NCBI GenBank assembly: GCA_922989275.2
Contig: OV277871.1
Span: 67,375,624 to 67,439,623, forward strand
Length of the DNA stretch: 64,000 nucleotides
Source of the DNA: Gari tellinella
Lineage: Eukaryota > Mollusca > Bivalvia > Cardiida > Psammobiidae
Direction: 5' to 3'
The stretch's first letter is position 1. Each line of letters opens with the position of its first letter. The notes under the pieces were generated by a model. The model saw nothing but the letters and a program-made list of their open reading frames with translations, searched no databases and was not told the DNA's origin. A program made the position numbers and the translations under genes. Below are positions 54,790-64,000 of this stretch, piece after piece.

Positions 54790-56022
54790 GTGTAATGACC
54801 GGTCCGAAACTAGGTCGCTAGGTCAAATCATAGGACAACTTTGTTAACACTCTAGAGGCAACATCACTCATTAGATCTTAAAAAATTTGGTCAAAATGAT
54901 TGTCTTATTTAGATTAAGATCAAGTATGAATTTGGGTCATGTCCGGTCAAACTCAAGGTCAGTAGGTCATGTGATAGAAAATCCTTGTCAACACTTTAGA
55001 TGCTACAAATCTACTTAGATCTTCATAAATCTTGGTCAAAAGGTTGATCTCAACAAAATCTAAGCTGAGTTTTAAACTTGGTCATGTGCGGTCAAAATCT
55101 AAGTCACAAGGTCAATAATAGAAAACAACGTTATTAACACTATAGAAGCTACAAGTCCCATTTGTCAAAAGATTTGTCATACTTTTTGCCGCAATAACAT
55201 CTACATGTAGGTCATGTATATATATTTTGTAAACTGTCCAAATATGATTAGATCTTGATGATTCTTTGTAAAAATGTTTGCCATTTTAAAATCTAGGCCA
55301 AGTTTAAATGTTGGTCCTGTTCTTCCAAAAACTAGGTCCCTATGTCAGATAACAGAAAAAACATGTTAGCTCTCTAGACGTTTCAAATCTCATTAGATTT
55401 TAATGAAACTTTGTCAAAATGTTTGCCACAATAAAATATAGGTCAAGTTTGATAATGGGTTATGTTGGTTCAAATATTAGTCACTAGGTCACATCCTAGA
55501 AAAACCTTGTGCACACTCTATAGACAATAGTGTGCAGTTAATCTTTCTAAGTTTCTACAAATTAATACGTATATATGTTTCCTTAAAAAATCAAGGTCAG
55601 TTTCGAATACAGGTCACCAGCGGTAAAACACTAGATCACTAGGTCGCACAATAGAAATACCAATCAAATGCTTGAGAACAACTTCAGACTCAACTCAAAA
55701 GCTTTATAACATTGGAGCCTGGTTTCAAAATGTTTTCCTCATTATAGTCTAGGTCAAGGTTGAACATGGTTTTTGTCGGGTTTAAAACGACGTCGGTCAA
55801 ATCATAGAAAACCTCATTAACACTCTTGACTCTACAAATCACATTAGATCTTCATGAAATTTGATCAAAATGTTTGTCTCATTTAAATCAAAGTTTGAAT
55901 ATGGATCATGCGGGATTAAAAACTAGGTCATGAGGTCTTATCATAGAAACGCCTAAAGGTAAAAACACCAGGTTCAAATGTCCTCAGGTGATCTTTACCA
56001 GGACCTTCAATGCCCTCTTGTT
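54790..56022 (-). mobile_element. Array element with ~145-bp repeats, AACAAGAG end
   Basis: About eight diverged units marked by CTAGGTCACTAGGTCA, GAAAACCTTGTTAACACTCT, CATTAGATCTTCATGAAA and GGTCAAGTTTGAA-type segments. Read on the minus strand it begins AACAAGAGGGCATTGAAGG, then TAAAGATCACCTGAGG, similar to the start of 7609-8776. No protein. A different sequence is inserted at about 55665-55730. Confidence 0.65.
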
Positions 56023-56267
56023 TTATTTCAAAGTCATGGACCAAGTATATTAGGATCTATATATTGCTCATTCTGCTATACTTTCAACCAGCGTTAAGCT
56101 AAAAACTGCTAGGATATAGAAATATTTCTTACAGTAAAGTTGAACTGTTTTCTTCAGTGGAGGAATAAATTTAAGACGAAAAAGTGCGTATTTATAGGGT
56201 AATTGGTTAAGAGAGCCCATGTTTTGGAGGTTACACTATGGTTTCCTGGTAAATAAATACACATTAC
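56023..56267. other. Spacer, nothing recognised
   Basis: No gene or repeat recognised. Confidence 0.4.
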
Positions 56268-56433
56268 CAGTTGGCAGTGCGATACGGCGTGATGTATTCG
56301 GATCGAGGCGTTTTTGCCGGAAATCCGGAAATAGCCGATCTGACGAGTCTTGGCGCGAGTCTGATCGGTTGTTTCCGCCAAAAATGTCGAGAACTGAATA
56401 CAACACAATGTAACGCACTGCCAACTTTTGATG
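56268..56433. repeat. ~165-bp imperfect palindrome
   Basis: AGTTGGCAGTGCGATAC (56270 on) faces GTAACGCACTGCCAACT (to 56429), and the arms continue through TTTTTGCCGGAAA / TTTCCGCCAAAAA and GCCGATCTGAC / GTCTGATCGG. Because of the symmetry, several small ORFs on both strands encode similar peptides; none looks real. Confidence 0.8.
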
Positions 56434-56946
56434 TGTTTATTACATTCTGTAAATACACACCTAAAAGGTTGTCACTTTATATCTAGAAACATTAGTTATT
56501 TGAAGCAGAACAAGAACTATTGTATGCCACAAAGAGTAGCGCGGAACATGTACATGTACGTAAATGACGGCAAAATAAATCGAAAACGAGGCTGGAGTTA
56601 AATTACAAGGTGGCTGATGCAAGGTGGCTGATACAGACTATTGTATTTTACTGTGCAGATACACGTAGAAACGCTTGATATCAGAAGAACGCATATAACA
56701 CTGTTTCGAATTACTGATATACAGTTCGGGAGACATTGCGATCAATCTATAAAATCAAACTATTGAAATATGGAAATATCGACTAAGCGAGTACGACATA
56801 TCAAAGTTTGATTATATTATGATGAGGCGGACAAACGTTGAAATATTTTAGCAAAGAGATGGCTGGAGATATATACTGTTATAGTATTTTCAATATTGTC
56901 CGTATTTGAAGCTATACCTCTAACCTCGATATATCGAACAATGTTA
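56434..56946. other. Intergenic stretch, no feature recognised
   Basis: GCAAGGTGGCTGAT is duplicated in tandem near 56608-56632. Otherwise nothing seen. Confidence 0.4.
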
Positions 56947-57182
56947 CAGTGTAAACCCTCCAAACATGACCTCTAAATACCGGAATTCTCTTTAAACCGG
57001 ACAAAAGTGTTGTTCCCGTTTCCAACACCTCTTTATTTTTACCCATTACACCATAAATACGCCTATTACGTCTTTGGTTTATTCCTACACTAAAGCACTA
57101 AAGACCCCGCTTAACTGGAACCCCTTCTAAACAGGATTGTTTTGTTGTCCCCTCACATGTCCGGTTTAGAGGGGTTTTACTG
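56947..57182. mobile_element. 236-bp pogo-like MITE with TA duplication
   Basis: The ends CAGTGTAAACCCTCCAAACA and GGTTTAGAGGGGTTTTACTG are inverted, flanked by TA (56945-56946 and 57183-57184). Subterminal CCTCTAAA and ACCGGA motifs repeat. No ORF. Confidence 0.8.
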
Positions 57183-57268
57183 TATGTCAAACTTAAGACT
57201 AAACTAAAACAAGAATGTCAATTTCTCAAACTTTCGTAAGCCGACATCTATTCCAAGTTTAATTAATC

Positions 57269-57500
57269 GTCAAAATAATCGTGAGGTTTTTACCCGTTCA
57301 CCGCCATATTCTCGTCTGCTTCAAGCCTCAACTGTTGCTATCTGCAATATCATTTCAAAGTTAGCTTTAGGGTAGTATGACTTCAGAACAATCGAAATGA
57401 TCGTCAAACAGTTTAAATCCTGATTAGACACCGCGTTACGCGGCGTCTGATCTGGATTCAAACTGTTTGCAAAGTCGACTTTTTGCATCTTCGGCGTTAA
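57269..57500. mobile_element. Palindromic MITE, reverse orientation
   Basis: Contains AATCGTGAGG, TCGTCTGCTTCAAG and the core at 57404-57470 (GACACCGCGTTACGCGGCGTC centre), followed by TTGCAAAGTCGAC. The reading order matches 28263-28498. Confidence 0.75.
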
Positions 57501-57807
57501 AAGGTTTTTAAGTTAAAATATAACTAAGCCCGGTTTTATCTTTCAAATATGGGTATGTTATAATTTACAGTTCGACCCTAGCGACGAGTATACTCGTCAG
57601 TAATAGCAGTTTATTTGTAAAGAGTACGTTTGTCCTATGCAAACAGTGTAAACCCAGATTAGAAGCCCTCTTTTGTCTTTTTACAATATACTGTTAAAAT
57701 CAGCCTAAATAGTAATAAATGGACTAGACTTAATAAGACATTGGAATTGTCCATTGAAGGTTTCAGGGGGCAATAGGTTAAAAGAATGAGAATGATAGAG
57801 GTATTTA

Positions 57808-57955
57808 ACCCTTTCACTCTTAATGACGCCCAAAAGCGCTTTTACGACACTCGTATCAAAATTTTGTTTAACAAACTGCCTTAAATTTACCTTTGAAACG
57901 AGATTTCAGACAACAATATCTAAGCAGACGACACTTTGGCGGGGAAAGGGTAAAA
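57808..57955. mobile_element. Palindromic MITE lacking its core, 148 bp
   Basis: Begins TTAACCCTTTCACTCTTAAT and ends GGCGGGGAAAGGGTAAAA like full copies, and keeps GACACTCGTATC and AAGCAGACGAC. Where the others have the palindrome, it passes straight from GCGCTTTTAC to GACACTCGT. The hairpin part has been lost. Confidence 0.7.
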
Positions 57956-58584
57956 CCCTCACGATAAATTTTATCATGAAAGTGTTAGTACAATGTTCAA
58001 TAGACTGTTTTGAAGGCCATCAACCTTAATGATAGAGTGTCAGGGAGTTTAGGTGGTATTGAATTCACTTAACCCTTAAAGCCGCATTGTGTTTTTGAGA
58101 AACCTGCATAAAACGGTTGTTTATAGTCCCATTTGAACTACATTGGACGTGATTCTTTCAGAAATACCGGCTTTTAGAAATTCGCTTTTTAATTTTTATT
58201 TTTATTTTTTTTGTGAAGCACAAATTAAAGAGCCTCCCTTGTGAATGGAAAGAAAGACAACTCTGTAAATACAGGGCTCCAGATAACGGAAGTATTTCGA
58301 AAACTAAAATTCTTTATTTCTGCTTTTAAACCCAATGATGTCATACTCATTAAAATTGTCTCGAAGAGACGGTTTAATCAGTAGTAACACCATAGCATTC
58401 GGTACTGAAATGAGTGAGAAAACGTTGGATTAGTTCATATTACTCCCGTTTACCTGGAGCGCTGGAAATGAACCGGTTGACCCTTATTCTGCTGCACAGG
58501 TGTCTGCTTTGACATTGTCGTCTGCAAAATTTGTTCAGTTTAGATTTATTCTTTGTTTCAATGAAACAAACCTTAAGACGAGTG
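57956..58584. other. Intergenic stretch, dispersed repeat
   Basis: 58310-58440 resembles 51005-51135 (TTTATTTCTGC, GAGACG, AGTAACACCATAG). No gene. Confidence 0.4.
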
Positions 58585-58650
58585 TCAAACAGTTTTGATC
58601 CAGATGAGACGCCGCGTGACGCGGCGTCTTTCTAGATTCAAACAGTTTGT
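58585..58650. repeat. Palindromic MITE core
   Basis: CAGATGAGACGCCGCGTGAC faces GCGGCGTCTTTCTAG inside CAAACAGTTTTG / CAAACAGTTTG borders. No outer arms were recognised. Confidence 0.75.
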
Positions 58651-58706
58651 AAACTCCGTAAAGTTACGGCCAGTAGGCACAGGGTTCAAAATGTGTAAAT
58701 ATCATT

Positions 58707-59739
58707 CACTGGGGGTGAACGAAAATGACTGTTTCAGCCTTGTCCGCTCTCTAACTCAAACACTTCTTTTTGGATCTTCACCAAACTTGCTACAAATGTT
58801 TATTAGTATAGAATCTAGGTCAAGTTCAATAACTTGCAAAATCGCATGAGGCATGTCTGAGTTACTGCCCTTGAATAATTAAAAAATGAATGTTTCAGCA
58901 TTTTCTGCTCTCTAACACAAACACTTTTTATTGGATCTTCACCAAACTTGCTGACAATGTGTATTGGTATTAAATCTAGGTCAAGAAAAAAATCTGATAA
59001 AAACTGTATGTGTTAGACAGCAAAAATGCTGAAACATTAATTTTTAATACTTAAAGGTCAAAAACTCAGACATGCCTTTTGCGATTTTAGTAGTATTCAA
59101 ACCAAACATTGATTTTATATAAATAAACATTTTCAGCAAGTTTAGTGAATATCCGATAAAAAACTGTATGTGTTAGAGTGCAAAAGTGACTGAAACAGTC
59201 ATTTTTTATTAATAAACAGGCAATAACTCACATATACCTTATGCGATTTTAGTAGTAATAAAACTAAACCTTGATTTTATATCAATAAACATTTTCAGCA
59301 AGTTTGGTGAAGATCCAATAAAACGTATTTGTGTTAGAGAGCAAAACTTGCTAAAAACAGTCATTTTTAATACATAAAGGGCAAAAACTCAGATATGCCA
59401 CATGCGATTTTAGTAATAATCAAACTAGACCTGAATTTTATATAAATAAATATTTCCAGCATGTTTGGTGAATATCCGATAAAAGCTGTTTGTTTTAGAG
59501 TGCAAAAATGACTGAAAAAGTCATTTTTTTATTAATTAACAGGCAATAACTCAAAATGACCTTATGCGATTTTAGTAGTAATCAAACTGAACCTTGATTT
59601 TATATCAATGAACATTTTCTGCAAGTTTGTGGAAGATCGGATAAAAATTAGTTGAGTTAGAGAGCGGACAAAAAAGTGTGATAGTCTAACTGACTGATGG
59701 ATGGACGGGCGGAGGTAGGTATACGGTTGCCCCCAGTGA
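58707..59739. mobile_element. ~1.03-kb foldback element with arrays in opposite orientation
   Basis: Ends CACTGGGGGTGAAC and GTTGCCCCCAGTGA are inverted. From about 58730 to 58990 units read TCTCTAACTCAAACACTTCT, CTTCACCAAACTTGCT and so on. From about 58990 to 59680 the same unit (~172 bp) runs several times in the inverse sense (AGCAAGTTTGGTGAAGATCC). The whole could fold on itself. The arrangement is similar in spirit to the two array elements at 7609 and 54790. Confidence 0.65.
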
Positions 59740-60527
59740 AGGTGTATTCGGCTGTATCACGTGATACTAAGCCGTGTGGAAATGTTTATTTCAGACGTTC
59801 TATTTTAAATCGCCCTTTTTGGTGATTTAGGTCCGTCTTCATCATTTCATAGATCAGTTTGGCCCATATGAATGTTCAAACATTATTATTAACCGTTATT
59901 GTATTTCAGGCATTGAGAAAAGGTCTGAAAACACAATGGGACTTTAAACTGTCAACAGATAAATTCTCAATTCTAATTAAGTCTATTCCATTTTGACTAA
60001 ATAAAATTGTGTTTACATTGTACTTATTGCAACGTTTACAAACAGTATAGACTCTAAGAAAATATAGAAATACTGACCTGTGTCTACACTGTTTGCCTAG
60101 GCCAAGTGTATTGTTAATAACGATTATACTCGTCGCTAGGGTTGAGTATGTTAACCGTTTCACTTTAACAACAATGTTATCATACGATCGCAATGCAAAC
60201 GGTTTGGATAAAACTCAGATGTAAAGTAACTTAGTCTACGTTCAGGGCCAATATTCTTTGACATTCATATCAAACTGTCTTCAGCTCACTTGTCTTAACA
60301 TATTAAGTCCTAGCGACGAGTATACTCGTCATGAACAAAGCATACACCTATAAAGAGTACACTTGTCCTATGCAAACAGTGTAGACTCTGATCAGAGGGC
60401 TCCTTAACATTAAGTTTGCATTGCGTTACTTTTAAACCGGATATAATAGAACCTCTTATTTGTAAGTGTCAATCAACAACGCATTTTTTTGCCGTGCATA
60501 GTAAAACTTGTATTAAGCGATCATTAC
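59740..60527. other. Intergenic stretch with pieces of a second MITE family
   Basis: 60295-60400 shares CTAGCGACGAGTATACTCGTC and TGTCCTATGCAAACAGTGTA-type segments with 57570-57660. GACGAGTATACTCGTC is a perfect 16-bp palindrome. No gene; a 95-codon minus ORF at 59906-60193 has no motif. Confidence 0.45.
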
Positions 60528-62392
60528 TTAACGCTTTCACTCTCAATGACGCCTAAAGGCGCGTTTGCAAACAGTTTAAATCGTCTGATCAGCCCCCAAA
60601 CTGTTTGACACTCGTATTAATATGTCTGATCAGCCCCAAAACTGTTTGACACTCGTATTAATATATCTGATCAGCCCCCAAACTGTTTGACACTCGTATT
60701 AATATGTCTGAGCAGCCCCTAAACTGTTTGACACTCGTATTAATATGTCTGAGCAGCCCCAAACTGTTTGACACTCGTATTAATATGTCTGATCAGCCCC
60801 CAAACTGTTTGACACTCGTATTAATATGTCTGATCAGCCCCCAAACTGTTTGACACTCGTATTAATATGTCTGATCAGCCCCCAAACTGTTTGACACTCG
60901 TATTAATATGTTTGATCAGCTCCCAAACTGTTTGACACTCGAATTTATATGTCTTATCAGCCCCCAAACTGTTTGACACTCGTATTAATATGTCTGATCA
61001 GCCCCCAAACTGTTTGACACTCGTATTAATATGTCTGATCAGCCCCCAAACTGTTTACCACTCGTATTAATATGTCTGATCAGCCCCTAAACTGTTTGAC
61101 ACTCGTATCGATATGTCTGATCAGCCCCCAAACTGTTTGACACTCGTATTAATATGTCTTATCAGCCCCCAAACTGTTTGACACTCGTATTAATATGTCT
61201 GATCAGCCCCCAAACTGTTTGACACTCGTATTAATATGTCTGATCAGCCCCCAAACTGTTTGACACACGTATTAATATGTTTGATCAGCTCCCAAACTGT
61301 TTGACACTCGTATTTATATGTCTTATCAGCCCCCAAACTGTTTGACACTCGTATTAATATGTTTGATCAGCCTCAAACTGTTTGACACTCGTATTTATAT
61401 GTCTAATCAGCCCCCAAACTGTTTGACACTCGTATTAATATGTCTGATCAGCCCCCAAACTGTTTGACACACGTATTAATATGTTTGATCAGCTCCCAAA
61501 CTGTTTGACACTCGTATTTATATGTCTTATCAGCCCCCAAACTGTTTGACACTCGTATTAATATGTTTGATCAGCCTCAAACTGTTTGACACTCGTATTT
61601 ATATGTCTAATCAGCCCCCAAACTGTTTGACACTCGTATTAATATGTCTGATCAGCCCCCAAACTGTTTGACACTCGTATTAATATGTTTGATCAGCCCC
61701 CAAACTGTTTGACACTCGTATTAATATGTCTGATCAGCCCCTAAACTGTTTGACACTCGTATTAATATGTCTGATTAGCCCCCAAACTGTTTGAAACTCG
61801 TATTAATATGTCTGATCAGCCCCCAAACTATTTGACACTCGTATTAATATGTCTGATCAGCCCCCAAACTGTTTGACACTCGTATTAATATGTTTGATCA
61901 GCTCCCAAACTGTTTGACACTCGTTTTTATATGTCTTATCAGCCCCCAACTGTTTGACACTCGTATTAATATGTTTGATCAGCCTCAAACTGTTTGACAC
62001 TCGTATTAATATGTCTAATCAGCCCCCAAACTGTTTGACACTCGTATTAATATGTCTGATCAGCCCCTTAACTGTTTGACACTCGTATTAATATGTTTGA
62101 TCAGCTCCCAAACTGTTTGACACTCGTATCGATATGTCTGATCAGCCCCCAAACTGTTTGACACTCGTATTAATATGTCTGATCAGCCCCCAAACTGTTT
62201 GACACTCGTATTAATATGTCTGATTAGCCCCCAAACTGTTTGACACTCGTATTAATATGTCTGATCAGCCCCCAAACAGTCTGACACTCGTATTAATATG
62301 TTTTAAGTGTTACTGCATTGAATCTTACTTTGAAACGATCTTGCAAACCACAAAATTTAAGCAGACGACAGTGAAGCGGTGAAAGGGTAAAA
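60528..62392. mobile_element. Palindromic MITE expanded by an internal satellite
   Basis: The left flank TTAACGCTTTCACTCTCAAT and right flank GTGAAGCGGTGAAAGGGTAA are the outer arms of the same MITE seen at 25415-25631. The sequences just inside (GCGCGTTTGCAAACAGTTT on the left; TTACTTTGAAACGATCTTGC on the right) are also in register. The element is about 1.86 kb instead of ~215 bp because a 41-bp unit has been multiplied inside it. Confidence 0.85.
60583..62300. repeat. 41-bp satellite, about 42 copies
   Basis: The unit is GTCTGATCAGCCCCCAAACT followed by GTTTGACACTCGTATTAATAT. Period 41 bp measured at 60787 and 60828. Variants (TTTGATCAGCTCCC, TCTTATCAG, one-base deletions in the C run) recur in blocks, which suggests expansion in multi-unit steps. 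The unit equals the right half of the MITE core plus its next ~15 bases. Confidence 0.95.
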
Positions 62393-62499
62393 CTGGAGAT
62401 ATCTAGAGACACGTGGCAGCTATATTCAGGATATATATAATGCAGTAGCCCCTGTAGGAGTTTTCTGCATTGTTTTATTCTATATTAAGCAAAAAGATA

Positions 62500-62857
62500 C
62501 AGCGCTCCCTCTCTACAACGACATCCAATGGGAGACAAATAATGTGTGCGTTGTTCCGAGGGAGTCGTTATAGGGAGTGAAATCGGATAACATTTGCAAA
62601 CAGCTTGAATCCAGATCAGACGCCGCGTAACGCAGCGTCTGATCTGGATTCAAGCTGTTTGTCACTCGTCAGGAAGTTGTTTCTGTCAAAATATCCATTA
62701 TGTAACTTTGAGAAAAACAGCATACGACAATTTTAAGCAGACGACATTGCAGTCGTGAATAGGTTGGACACAATTGTCCCTGTTTAGGGAACTGCGACAA
62801 GGGTCGTTGTAAGGAGGGGGTCGTTGTTGGGAGGGCCGCTGTAGAGAGGGAGCGCTG
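62500..62857. mobile_element. Pogo-like MITE with TA duplication and nested palindromic core
   Basis: The ends CAGCGCTCCCTCTCTACAAC and CTGTAGAGAGGGAGCGCTG are inverted and flanked by TA (62498-62499 and 62858-62859). The nested core at 62594-62661 reads TTGAATCCAGATCAGACGCC facing the matching inverse. GTCGTTGT-type segments repeat near the right end. Confidence 0.85.
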
Positions 62858-63018
62858 TAATAGTAAACCATTTCTTGCTATGACATCCTATGGTTTATAA
62901 AATGTCGGTTTTTATTTATCAAATACCCGAAGTCCTGAGCACCAAGGAGGGAAGCCATTACTATATTATCGGCAATATGAAAAAAGTCTTGATTGGCTAG
63001 GACAGCTTCATTTTACGA

Positions 63019-63502
63019 ATTGCCTGGCTGTCTTGCTTTATTGCAGATATCGCCTGGCTGTCTTGCTTTATTGCAGATATCGCCTGGCTGTCTTGCTTTA
63101 CTGCAGATATCGCCTGGCTGTCTTGCTTTATTGCAGATATCGCCTGGCTGTCTTGCTTTATTGCAAATATCGCCTTGCTGTCTTGCTTTATTGCATATAT
63201 CGCCTGGCTGTCTTGCTTTATTGCAGATATCGCCTGGCTGTATTGCTTTATTGCAGATATCACCTGGCTGTCTTGCTTTATTGCAGATATCGCCTGGCTG
63301 TCTTGCTTTATTGTAGATATCGCCTGGCTGTCTTGCTTTATTGCAGATATCGCCTGGCTGTCTTACTTTATTGCAGATATCGCCTGGCTGTCTTGCTTTA
63401 TTGCAGATATCGACTGGCTGTCTTGCTTTATTGCATATATCGCCTGACTGTCTTGCTTTATTGCAGATATCGCCTGGCTGTCTTGCTTTATTGCCGATAT
63501 CG
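63019..63502. repeat. 30-bp satellite, about 16 copies
   Basis: The unit is CGCCTGGCTGTCTTGCTTTA plus TTGCAGATAT, period exactly 30 bp, with only one or two changes per copy. As 30 is a multiple of three and the unit has few stops, at least five of six frames stay open, giving ORFs of up to 186 codons that encode ten-residue repeats. I do not consider these genes. Confidence 0.95.
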
Positions 63503-63570
63503 CTGTTCGTATGCACTTTCTGGACAGCCGTCGGCCCACTTAGGTTTTCAGAGTCCACTATCAGGCCCAG

Positions 63571-63710
63571 CGCTTATAAAGCGTTTTAGTTGAGTCTGAG
63601 TGCGTTCTCAAGTATTTGAGTGTCAGTTTCGAGCCTAGGCTCAAATCTGAAAAATCATATGCTTGAGAATTATTTCAGACTCAACCCAAACGCTTTATAA
63701 GCATGGACCC
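63571..63710. repeat. 140-bp inverted repeat
   Basis: GCTTATAAAGCGTTTTAGTT (63572 on) faces AACCCAAACGCTTTATAAGC (to about 63702). The arms also share GAGTCTGA and TTCTCAAG. A single-arm relative (CTTGAGAACAACTTCAGACT) lies at 55672-55725 inside the 54790 array element. Confidence 0.75.
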
Positions 63711-63719
63711 TGGATCTGC

Positions 63720-63979
63720 CAGATATATCTATCTCAGCCCAACCGAAAGTGTCACTACACTGGTGGGAGTGGTATATTCCTCAGAGTCGCTGCTGTCGCC
63801 AAGTCTAGCTGGCCCAAAATGATGTAGATGGTTGCCGGATGGAACCTGAATCTTTAAAAATCATCAGCCTCATTCAGCTCTTTAAGTGGGTTGGTCCTGT
63901 CTTTGAGTAGCCGCATTCTTTTCCGAACAATCCTCTTTCTTTCAACCCTTCGCAAATTACGGGTGCGTGCAGGGGCCAT
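63720..63979 (-). pseudogene. PIF/Harbinger transposase, N-terminal remnant
   Basis: The minus-strand ATG at 63979 opens a 41-codon frame ending LLKDRTNPLKELNEADDF and a TAA (63856-63854). The same frame continues with RFRFHPATIYIILGQLDLAT and ATLRNIPLPP before a TAG (63757-63755). The R-NPL-E and T-RN-PLPP blocks are characteristic of HARBI1-like nucleases of PIF/Harbinger transposons, upstream of their DDE core. Two stops in 75 codons mark it as dead. The core would lie to the left, where the foldback and 30-bp satellite are instead. Confidence 0.6.
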
Positions 63980-64000
63980 TTTATGGAGCGAATGTGCATG

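Noticed and set aside
56219..56486. Cluster of overlapping ORFs of 62-84 codons on both strands
   Set aside because: All arise from an imperfect palindrome, which mirrors any open frame.
60583..62300. CRISPR array
   Set aside because: Units are contiguous with no unique spacers, and the DNA is animal.
63033..63593. 186-codon ORF with hydrophobic ten-residue repeats
   Set aside because: Equivalent ORFs exist in several other frames of the same 30-bp satellite, so no frame is favoured.

Overview
The window reads as animal nuclear DNA, most likely from a bivalve mollusc. It has low gene density, AT-rich spacers, many short palindromic transposons, tRNA-derived SINEs, Penelope-like and Ty3/Gypsy retroelements, and arrays with AACAAGAG-type ends. 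One intact B-box/coiled-coil/beta-propeller protein of the kind expanded in bivalves is present. A venerid-type clam is my guess; the species is inference. There are no bacterial operons, phage genes, rRNA genes or CRISPR arrays.

Layout. 1-2.6 kb: 3' part of a non-LTR retrotransposon whose reading frame runs in from outside the window. 2.6-4.2 kb: tandem cluster of a terminal-inverted-repeat (TIR) element. 4.8-8.8 kb: a SINE head, a 100-bp direct repeat, a dead LINE, a full SINE and a 170-bp-period array element. 11.6-12.4 kb: segment bounded by exact 29-bp inverted repeats. 13.2-15.8 kb: 102-bp satellite with a 509-bp higher-order duplication. 16-18 kb: MITEs. 18.8-22.8 kb: a tandem repeat split by a decayed Penelope-like element (PLE). 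23-26 kb: dense palindromic MITEs. 26-27.8 kb: the one plausible host gene (minus strand), whose 5' end abuts a 400-bp foldback. 28.9-38.6 kb: a scrambled Ty3/Gypsy element (Gypsy-1) carrying two PLE copies in opposite orientation. 38.9-48.5 kb: a second, better preserved Ty3/Gypsy element (Gypsy-2) with two DNA-transposon insertions whose target duplications are readable. 48.5-60 kb: microsatellites, a Tc1 deletion derivative, pogo-like MITEs and foldback arrays. 60.5-62.4 kb: a 41-bp satellite expanded inside a single MITE. 63-64 kb: a 30-bp satellite, a foldback, and the start of a dead PIF/Harbinger transposase.

The genes do not form a pathway. The coherent story is transposon archaeology. 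One family of palindromic MITE (a core pairing with itself, set in outer arms starting TTAACCCTTTCAC and ending GTGAAAGGGTTAA) appears as ordinary copies, a core-less copy and a copy holding about 42 tandem half-cores. A diverged 102-bp satellite seems built from the same type of core. Nested insertions give a relative order of events in the Gypsy elements. I did not find a convincing undescribed cellular system; the MITE-to-satellite series and the permuted Gypsy-1 copy are the items most worth following.
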